Assembly: GCF_900541275.1 (NCBI RefSeq)
Contig: NZ_UQJH01000002.1
Span: forward strand, 107,376 to 171,375
Length of the DNA stretch: 64,000 bases
Source: an uncultured Porphyromonas sp.
GTDB lineage: Bacteria > Bacteroidota > Bacteroidia > Bacteroidales > Porphyromonadaceae
Reading direction: 5' to 3'
Part shown: in pieces, positions 59,358-64,000 of the stretch
Position numbering within the stretch: position 1 is the stretch's first letter
How the letters are laid out: every line of letters begins with the position of its first letter
Program-made: the position numbers and the translations under genes
Notes under the pieces: generated by a model
What the model saw: only the letters and a program-made list of their open reading frames with translations
What the model was told of the DNA's origin: nothing
The model's database searches: none

Positions 59358-61352
59358 TCACTGGATCAGGTGAGAGCGACGAAGCAGCGCATCTACCGTT
59401 GCATCCCGACCCTTAAAGGCTCGGTACAGCTCTGCCGGATCCTCCGAGTCGCCCCTCTCGAGAATATTCTCCCGGAAGCGATCGGCCGTGGCGCGGTCGG
59501 TGAGACCATTATGAATGAATTCCTCAAAGGCATCTGCGTCCAAGATCTCGCTCCACTTATACCCATAGTATCCGGCAGCGTAGCCACCACTGAAGATATG
59601 GGTAAAGGAAGGACTCATCGCCGTCCCCGCTGCATGCGGGAGCAGCTCTAGCCCCTTGCGAGCCTCAGCCTCCACCGCCTCAATGTCGGTGGGCAGGGTC
59701 TCCGGGTCGGTGGCGTGCCACTTCATATCTAAGTAGCCAAAGGTGAGCTGACGTATACAGCCATAGCCATCGAGGAAGAGCGCATTCCGCTCGATCGCAT
59801 CAAGCAGGTCGTCCCCGATCACCTCACCGGTCTCATAGTGCTTCGCAAAGGACTTCACGAAGTCGCGCTGGCGCATCCAGTTCTCATTCATCTGCGACGG
59901 CAGCTCCACAAAGTCGTGCTCCACATTGGTCCCGCTGAGAGAGGCGTACTTCACGGTCGTCAGTAGCCCATGAAGGGCGTGGCCAAACTCGTGGAAGAGC
60001 GTCGTCGTCTCGTCGAAGGTGAGGAGCGAGGGTTTATCGTCGCTGGGCGGGGTAAAGTTGGTCACCAAGCTGATCACCGGGCGTACCCCCTCATACTCCT
60101 CCACATAATTGGTCATCCAGGCACCGGACCGCTTGCCCTTACGAGGGAAGTAGTCAAGGAGAAGTGTCCCCAGCAGCTGTCCCTCACGCAGCACATCGTA
60201 TGCCTCCACATCGGGGTGGTAGACCGGAAGCTCGGGATTGCGGTGGAGCTCTACCCCGTAGAGCTTGCCGGCGAGGCCAAACATCGCCTCCGCCACGGAC
60301 GACAGCTCGAAGTAAGGTCTCGTCTGCTCCTCATCGTACTTCAGCGCCCTCTGGCGATAGAGCTCCGCATAGAAGCTCCAGTCCCACGGCTCCAGCTTTG
60401 AGATTTGATCCCTTCGCTCCGCCTGGTTGGCTATCGTCTCCACCTCTTCATGCGCCTTGGCGAGGTAGGCATCGCGTAGCTTGTTAAGCATCTGATAGAC
60501 CGCCTCGGGCGTTTTTGCCATCTTCTTGGAGAGTACCAGATCAGCATAGGTCTCGTGACCGAGGAGCTTTGCGATGGAGTGCCGCAGTCGGACGATGTCG
60601 TATATCGTGGCGATGTTGCTCGTCTCTCTCGAGGTGTCGTAGCAGAGCGTACCGCGGTCGAGGTATATCTGCTTGCGGGTCTCCCGATTGCTGCAGAAGC
60701 GCATCAGCGCACTGTAGGACGGCATACTTAGGTCAAAGATCCAGCCCTCTACACCCTCCTCTTTCGCTCTCTTACGTGCCTGCTCCAGAGCTGAGGAGGG
60801 CAATCGCTGGAGAGACTCACCATCGAGGACTGAGAGACGATAGGCATTCTGCTCCCGCAGGACGTTTTGCCCAAATCGGAGTGTAGCCAAGCTCAGCTCC
60901 TTACGGAGCCCCTTCAGCTCCTGTCGGCTGCTCTCCGGCAGCATCGACCCATTGTCCCGGTAGGACTCGTAGGTACGGAGGAGGAGCCTCTTGTCGATCC
61001 GAGAGAGCGCATCCTGTGGTGCCTCGTAGATCTTCTTCACCTTGGCGGCAATGTCGGGATCGAGAGAGATCTCATTGGCGACATCGGTCAGCTCCTCCGT
61101 CAGCTCCTCCGACAGCTCCATGAGGCGATCGTCCGCATCGCAGCTGAGGAGGTTGTAGAAGGTGGCCGACGACACGTCCAGCGCCCTACCGGCCTGCTCC
61201 AGAGCCAGCACGGTATTGCCAAAGGTGGCAGACTCTATCGGTACGGAGCGGATCTCCTCCAGCTCCTCCCGATAGGTCGCTAGATCCTCCCGCACCCGAG
61301 CGACAAGGGTATCAGCATCCCGATGCTCGAAGTCAGGATAGAGTCTCTCCAT
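59358..61352 (-). CDS. M3-family oligopeptidase (Dcp/OpdA type)
   Basis: Zinc peptidase of 664 residues, cleaving short peptides, probably cytoplasmic because no signal peptide is seen. The M3 motif is TTLFHEFGHALHGLLTTVKY, with the third ligand Glu in VEHDFVELPSQMNENWM. C-terminal HIFSGGYAAGYYGYKWSEIL and DAFEEF are typical of the M3A subfamily (oligopeptidase A, dipeptidyl carboxypeptidase). Its start overlaps rpiB by 20 bases, so the two are coupled. Confidence 0.94.
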   Translation of the reverse strand: MERLYPDFEHRDADTLVARVREDLATYREELEEIRSVPIESATFGNTVLALEQAGRALDVSSATFYNLLSCDADDRLMELSEELTEELTDVANEISLDPDIAAKVKKIYEAPQDALSRIDKRLLLRTYESYRDNGSMLPESSRQELKGLRKELSLATLRFGQNVLREQNAYRLSVLDGESLQRLPSSALEQARKRAKEEGVEGWIFDLSMPSYSALMRFCSNRETRKQIYLDRGTLCYDTSRETSNIATIYDIVRLRHSIAKLLGHETYADLVLSKKMAKTPEAVYQMLNKLRDAYLAKAHEEVETIANQAERRDQISKLEPWDWSFYAELYRQRALKYDEEQTRPYFELSSVAEAMFGLAGKLYGVELHRNPELPVYHPDVEAYDVLREGQLLGTLLLDYFPRKGKRSGAWMTNYVEEYEGVRPVISLVTNFTPPSDDKPSLLTFDETTTLFHEFGHALHGLLTTVKYASLSGTNVEHDFVELPSQMNENWMRQRDFVKSFAKHYETGEVIGDDLLDAIERNALFLDGYGCIRQLTFGYLDMKWHATDPETLPTDIEAVEAEARKGLELLPHAAGTAMSPSFTHIFSGGYAAGYYGYKWSEILDADAFEEFIHNGLTDRATADRFRENILERGDSEDPAELYRAFKGRDATVDALLRRSHLIQ

Positions 61353-61806
61353 AGTCTATCGCTATCTTCCGGACCCGACGCTCATGGCGACCGCCCTCGA
61401 AGTCAGTGCTGAAGAATATCTCCGCCATCTCCTGCGCCTCCTGCACCGGCACAAAGCGTCCCGGCAGCACCAGCACATTGGCGTTATTATGCTGCCGGAT
61501 TAGCGATGCGATCTCCGGCATCCAGGCAAGTCCCGCACGGACGGAGTGGTGCTTATTGAGCGCCATCTGGATCCCCTCACCGGAGCCGCAGACACCGACG
61601 CCCATATCCACCTCGCCCCTGTCGAGGGCATCGCCCAGCTTGTGGGCAAAGTCGGGATAGTCGCAGCTGGCAGACCCGCTGTCCGTCCCATAGTCGGTCA
61701 GCTCCACCTCGGGAGCCCACTTTGCGAGGAAGTCCCTCACCGCTATCTTGATATAGTATCCGGCGTGATCACTGGCCAGACCTATCTTATGTACTCCTGT
61801 TATCAT
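61333..61806 (-). CDS. rpiB: Ribose-5-phosphate isomerase B
   Basis: Interconverts ribulose-5- and ribose-5-phosphate. It has 157 residues: GLASDHAGYYIKIAVRDFLA, YPDFAHKLGDALDRGEVDMG, VCGSGEGIQMALNKH (catalytic Cys stretch) and NANVLVLPGRFVP. The next-step enzyme transketolase lies three bases upstream, so the pair supports the non-oxidative pentose phosphate pathway. Confidence 0.96.
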   Translation of the reverse strand: MITGVHKIGLASDHAGYYIKIAVRDFLAKWAPEVELTDYGTDSGSASCDYPDFAHKLGDALDRGEVDMGVGVCGSGEGIQMALNKHHSVRAGLAWMPEIASLIRQHNNANVLVLPGRFVPVQEAQEMAEIFFSTDFEGGRHERRVRKIAIDYGETLS

Positions 61807-61809
61807 AGT

Positions 61810-63846
61810 TTACTTCTTTCCCAATAGCTCCATTACCTCACGGCAGACCGTCTCAGCCGTGTAGCCAAATTTCTCATCCAGCACCGTGTAGGGGGCGGAG
61901 AAGCCAAAGGACGCCATCCCGTGGATCCGGCCCTCGCTGTGGGAGATCATCCCCTCGAGGGTGACCGGCAGCCCGGCAGTCAGTCCATAGCGCGGTACGC
62001 CGGGGAGCAGCACGCTCTCCTGATAGGTCTCCGGCTGACGACGGAAGAGTCCCTCACTCGGTATGGAGGCGACATTGACCTCGATGCCTCGCTCGCGAAG
62101 CAACTCGGCACCGGCGACCAGCGTACTCACCTCTGATCCGGAGGCGATCAGCACCGCCTCTGGAGCCTTACGCTCGATGACGGTGTAGCCGCCTCGCTCG
62201 ACGCGGAGGCTCTTGGTGTAGTCGTTCTCGGGGAGGTTCTTGATATTCTGGCGGGAGAAGATCAGCGCCGTCGGGCTCTTCGTATTCTCCAGAGCCATCT
62301 TCCACGCGACAGTGGTCTCCTCCACGTCGGCAGGACGGAGCACCAGCATCGCATTATTGCCGGAGTGATTGCGCAGCTTCTCCATCAGGCGGATCTGCGC
62401 CTCCTGCTCGATCGGCTGGTGGGTCGGACCATCCTCACCGACACGGAAGGCATCGTGGGTCCAGACAAACTTTACCGGCAGCTCCATCAGCGCGCAGAGG
62501 CGGATCGCCGGCTTCATATAGTCGCTGAAGACGAAGAAGGTGCCACAGGCGGCGATCAGCCCCCCATGCAGCATCAGCCCCATGCTCACCACCGCCATCG
62601 TCAGCTCGGAGACGCCCATATTGATGAATTGGCCATCGTAGTTGTCCCGTGTGATGGGGGTGGTTTTCTTGAGGAAACCATCCGTCTTGTCGGAGTTGGA
62701 GAGGTCTGCGCTGGAGACGATCATATTGGGTACCAGCTCGGCAAGATGCCCGAGGACGGTTGCCGAAGCATTGCGGGTCGCCTTGTCCGGTGCCTGCTCG
62801 ATCTGCGACCAGTCTACGCCCTTCACCTCAGGGTCAAGCCACCGCTCCAGCTCCTCTGCGGCCTCAGGCTTAGCCTTACGCCAGCTGTCGAAGCGTGCCT
62901 GCCACTCCTTCTTATCCTCAATGAGCGTCTCGCGCCGCTTGGCAAAGCACTCCTGCACCTCCGGGAAGATGACGAAAGGATCGTCCGGGTCACCACCGAG
63001 ACCGGCAATGGTACGACGGACATCGGCACCGGCCTTGGAGAGCGGCTGACCATGGGTAGACACCTGATCCTCAAGCGAGCGACCGCCCTCCTTATCGATC
63101 GCCCCCTTAGCCATCAGCGTGTGACCGATGATGAGCGACGGCTTGCCCTTGACCGCTATAGCACCATCGAGAGCGCGACGGATCTCATCCGGGTCATTGC
63201 CATTGATGTCAAATATCTCCCAGCCCCAGGCGCGGTACTTCATCGCCACGTCCTCACTGTCCACCTCATCGACGCGGGTGGAGAGCTGCACCTCATTGGC
63301 GTCGTAAAACATGATCAGGTTATCCAGCCCCAGGTGCCCGGCGAGACGACCGGCCCCCTGCGAGATCTCCTCCTGGATACCTCCGTCAGAGATGAAGGCG
63401 TAGATCCGCTGCTGCATCAGCGCCTCATCGAAGTGGGCGCCCATCTTCTTTGCCGCGATGGCAGCACCCACCGCCATCGTATGCCCCTGCCCGAGCGGGC
63501 CGGAGCCATTCTCTATCCCTCGCTTGATATCCAGCTCCGGGTGTCCCGGTGTCGGGCTGCCCCACTGGCGGAAGCGCTGTAGCTCCTCAGTGGTAAAGAA
63601 GCCTTGCATCGCCAGCACGCTATAGAGCATGGAGGAGAGGTGACCGGGGTCGAGGAAAAAGCGATCCCTGGCGATCCACGCCGGGTCCTCCGGGTCATAC
63701 CGGAGGTACTCAGAGAAGAGCACAGCGGCGAAGTCGGCGCCACCCATGGCTCCTCCGGGGTGGCCGGATGAGGCCTTCTCTACCATGGAGAGGGCAAGGA
63801 TCCGGATATTGTCAGCGATCTTGTGGCTTAGAGAGTTACTACTCAT
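61810..63846 (-). CDS. tkt: Transketolase
   Basis: Thiamine-diphosphate enzyme moving two-carbon units between sugar phosphates. It has 678 residues starting MSSNSLSHKIADNIRILALS. Motifs: KASSGHPGGAMGGADFAAVL, ENGSGPLGQGHTMAVGAAIA, the Mg/ThDP motif FISDGGIQEEISQGAGRLAG (usual GDGxxxEG becomes SDGGIQEEIS) with LIMFYDANEVQLST, and THDAFRVGEDGPTHQPIEQE. The frame is open to 63900 (TTG), but the promoter box at 63909 supports ATG 63846. Confidence 0.96.
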   Translation of the reverse strand: MSSNSLSHKIADNIRILALSMVEKASSGHPGGAMGGADFAAVLFSEYLRYDPEDPAWIARDRFFLDPGHLSSMLYSVLAMQGFFTTEELQRFRQWGSPTPGHPELDIKRGIENGSGPLGQGHTMAVGAAIAAKKMGAHFDEALMQQRIYAFISDGGIQEEISQGAGRLAGHLGLDNLIMFYDANEVQLSTRVDEVDSEDVAMKYRAWGWEIFDINGNDPDEIRRALDGAIAVKGKPSLIIGHTLMAKGAIDKEGGRSLEDQVSTHGQPLSKAGADVRRTIAGLGGDPDDPFVIFPEVQECFAKRRETLIEDKKEWQARFDSWRKAKPEAAEELERWLDPEVKGVDWSQIEQAPDKATRNASATVLGHLAELVPNMIVSSADLSNSDKTDGFLKKTTPITRDNYDGQFINMGVSELTMAVVSMGLMLHGGLIAACGTFFVFSDYMKPAIRLCALMELPVKFVWTHDAFRVGEDGPTHQPIEQEAQIRLMEKLRNHSGNNAMLVLRPADVEETTVAWKMALENTKSPTALIFSRQNIKNLPENDYTKSLRVERGGYTVIERKAPEAVLIASGSEVSTLVAGAELLRERGIEVNVASIPSEGLFRRQPETYQESVLLPGVPRYGLTAGLPVTLEGMISHSEGRIHGMASFGFSAPYTVLDEKFGYTAETVCREVMELLGKK

Positions 63847-63908
63847 CGTTACGGTGTATTGAAGTATTGGTTTGATAGTCGGAGTTACGGCAGGTCTCAA
63901 TCTACGGA

Positions 63909-63916
63909 CAAATATA
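63909..63916 (-). promoter_or_regulatory. TATATTTG -7 box for tkt
   Basis: The minus strand reads TATATTTG, 63 bases before ATG 63846. Confidence 0.55.
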
Positions 63917-63944
63917 CCCCTTTTTTGTCGCCCTGAGCCACAAA

Positions 63945-63985
63945 AGGGCTAATTCGCATTTTGATGTGCTGGGAGGGGGAGGAAA
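63945..63985 (+). repeat. Dispersed approx. 45-bp repeat, copy 2
   Basis: Begins AGGGCTAATTCGCATTTT and continues GTGCTGGGAGGGGGA. It matches, in the same order, the minus-strand block at 25680-25726. It sits just upstream of a plus-strand TACCTTTG box at the window end. Confidence 0.6.
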
Positions 63986-63992
63986 AAGAGAT

Positions 63993-64000
63993 TACCTTTG
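63993..64000 (+). promoter_or_regulatory. TACCTTTG -7 box at the window end
   Basis: The last eight bases read TACCTTTG on the plus strand, predicting a rightward gene just beyond the window and divergent from tkt. Confidence 0.5.

Noticed and set aside
62365..63582. 405-codon plus-strand frame opposite tkt
   Set aside because: Antisense shadow of transketolase with His/Leu/Arg-rich low-information sequence.

Overview
The window looks like a chromosomal segment of a Bacteroidia bacterium, most likely Porphyromonas or a close relative. This is inferred from gene content, not from a database search. The pointers are a SusC/SusD pair, the Bacteroidetes-only families DUF4295, DUF3822 and DUF4271, the ribosomal order rpmB-rpmG-DUF4295, an ExbB-ExbD-ExbD module, and about twenty promoter-like sites of the Bacteroidetes type (TAnnTTTG, usually TACCTTTG). 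By eye the DNA is GC-rich for this phylum, and genes are dense and often overlap by ATGA.

Layout. 1-4.9 kb: the 5' part of glnS, an envelope sulfatase-fold transferase, murB and a PhnP-like hydrolase. 5-10 kb: a small zinc-ribbon membrane protein, a MITE, rpmB-rpmG-DUF4295, then a sigma-54-type regulator-lptE-TPR-like protein-secG operon. 10-21 kb: an aldehyde dehydrogenase, a TlpA-SusC-SusD uptake operon, a DMT exporter and a large secreted metzincin. 21-29 kb: a PD-(D/E)XK protein, maf-kdsC-DUF2520-nitroreductase, a pyruvoyl arginine decarboxylase, DUF3822-rsmD. 29-38 kb: an orphan AddB-like nuclease, lipB, and glgP-psd-pssA-slyD. 38-42 kb: a non-coding stretch with a candidate sRNA and a second MITE, the exbB-exbD-exbD operon and tRNA-Ser(GGA). 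42-46 kb: ugd-pncB-prenyl synthase-tatD. 46.9-53.2 kb: a peptidoglycan amino-sugar salvage operon. 53.4-64 kb: housekeeping genes (miaA, yidD, rnpA, hemD, ybeY, an M3 peptidase, rpiB, tkt).

The most coherent functional block is 46858-53233. NamZ- and NagZ-type exoglycosidases would release MurNAc and GlcNAc. A sodium:solute symporter (MurT-like) would import MurNAc, and MurK plus MurQ would convert it to GlcNAc-6-phosphate. A 52-residue membrane protein is wedged between transporter and kinase, with ATGA overlaps on both sides.

The most unusual non-coding signal is a dispersed array of 16-bp near-palindromes (consensus CTAATAYCGRTATTAG) placed on an exact 22-bp pitch. There are five intergenic clusters (3, 3, 3, 2 and 4 units) about 10-15 kb apart, one of them forming a perfect 50-bp palindrome. 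Two related MITE-like elements (5481-5898 and about 38571-38964) share CAGGGGTG ends; the first has a perfect 10-bp target duplication. None of these repeats overlaps a gene.
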